A stretch of DNA of 43,632 nucleotides. Origin: Helicobacter valdiviensis (GTDB lineage Bacteria; Campylobacterota; Campylobacteria; Campylobacterales; Helicobacteraceae). A model generated the notes under the pieces. That model did no database searches. It was not told the DNA's origin and worked only from the letters and a program-made list of their open reading frames with translations. Of this stretch, positions 43,217 to 43,632 are shown piece after piece; the stretch's first letter is position 1; each line of letters starts with the position of its first letter. A program made the translations under genes and the position numbers. The stretch lies in contig NZ_NBIU01000015.1 of the NCBI RefSeq assembly GCF_003245365.1, forward strand, positions 1 to 43,632. The letters are read 5' to 3'.

Positions 43217-43632
43217 TTATCGGCATTGTATTTTAAAAAATAAATCAAATCCCACATTCTCATAATCCCATACCCCAATAGGCTGATTGCTATCATTATT
43301 ATTAGGTTTCACAGTATCAATGATAAAAGCACGCACCTTTTTGCACGCAGCATATAAAGAATGGTAATTATAGAATCTTGCAACTCTCGTGATTTGTATA
43401 AGGCTTGGTATATATAAGATATTAAAAGCCCCTGCGATAGAGTATAGAGCAAAATTCTGCTTGTATTTTGGGTTAGAGTGGAATTTCTTTAAGATGATAT
43501 TTTTGTTATATGTGGGTTTTGGATAGAGGATAAGAATATTATGGAGTGTATTTGTCTCTAATGTTTCAAATTTTTTACTTAAAGTTTTATTAAGCAAGGC
43601 AACATTATCCAATTTATTAGCACCTAAATTCT
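43217..43632 (-). CDS. Unidentified protein, C-terminal part (truncated by window edge)
   Basis: The frame is open from the right edge (43632) through a TTG at 43612 to a TGA/TAA-type stop at 43217, so the gene begins outside; at least 137 residues are visible. It is basic and rich in asparagine, tyrosine and lysine, with 'LHNILILYPKPTYNKNI', a hydrophobic stretch 'FALYSIAGAFNILYIPSLI' that could be a buried helix, and a C-terminus 'GVWDYENVGFDLFFKI'. No family is recognised. The gap 43030-43216 to its left holds no supported gene. Confidence 0.4.
   Translation of the reverse strand, partial: NLGANKLDNVALLNKTLSKKFETLETNTLHNILILYPKPTYNKNIILKKFHSNPKYKQNFALYSIAGAFNILYIPSLIQITRVARFYNYHSLYAACKKVRAFIIDTVKPNNNDSNQPIGVWDYENVGFDLFFKIQCR

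Noticed and set aside
43143-43265. Plus-strand 40-codon frame ('VSISGNLPRMRDYRH') as a gene remnant
   Set aside because: No start site, no recognised family and partial overlap with the minus-strand frame; kept only as a remark on the region.

Overview
The window is chromosomal DNA from a low-GC epsilonproteobacterium, most likely an enterohepatic-type Helicobacter. Three things point there: the protein families (CcmA bactofilin, Csd1- and Csd3-type M23 peptidases, LctP plus LutABC), the block order yajC-secD-secF-DUF6394-leuS-lptE-folC-csd1-ccmA-mfd, and the block lpxB-greA-dut-(two unknowns)-coaX. I recall both orders from H. pylori and Campylobacter; I did not search for them.

Layout. 1-630: the 3' end of a phage tail (gpD-like) gene that runs into a small dispersed repeat. 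745-14523 (minus): twelve tightly packed genes transcribed from yajC down to a YmdB-type phosphoesterase, covering protein export (yajC-secD-secF), a small membrane protein, leuS, lptE, a degenerate GGDEF-like protein, folC, the cell-shape pair csd1/ccmA, and mfd. 14940-19015 (plus): a YqhA-type membrane protein, hemE, then cstA with a YbdD-type partner. 19016-19761: a non-coding stretch between convergent genes, carrying a cluster of degenerate CATTGC...GCAAT repeats. 19762-25894 (minus): an NSS transporter in an apparent operon with a cytosolic double-Cache protein, then an esterase, tpx, tsaD and an unknown protein. 25958-26998 (plus): agmatine deiminase. 27232-28407 (minus): an unknown protein behind a very good sigma-28 promoter. 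28636-37252 (plus): csd3, a NUDT14-like Nudix gene, a coiled-coil gene, lpxB, greA, dut, a membrane-anchored/lipoprotein pair that resembles YfgM/BamB in layout, coaX, hisG and leuC. 37792-42264 (plus): lctP-lutA-lutB-lutC for lactate uptake and oxidation. 42411-43029 (minus): a decayed membrane-protein gene. 43217-43632 (minus): an unidentified gene cut by the window edge.

How the genes work together. Envelope building dominates: Sec export, LPS transport (LptE), lipid A synthesis (LpxB), peptidoglycan trimming (Csd1, Csd3), the CcmA scaffold and a possible BAM-associated lipoprotein. The rest is nutrient uptake (CstA for peptides or pyruvate, NSS, LctP), lactate oxidation and housekeeping genes.

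No CRISPR array, rRNA, complete mobile element or obvious defence system was seen. I did not recognise any tRNA. The least explained items are the tandem-Cache/NSS pair, the sigma-28-driven unknown protein, the degenerate GGDEF protein inside the cell-shape operon and the YfgM/BamB-like pair.
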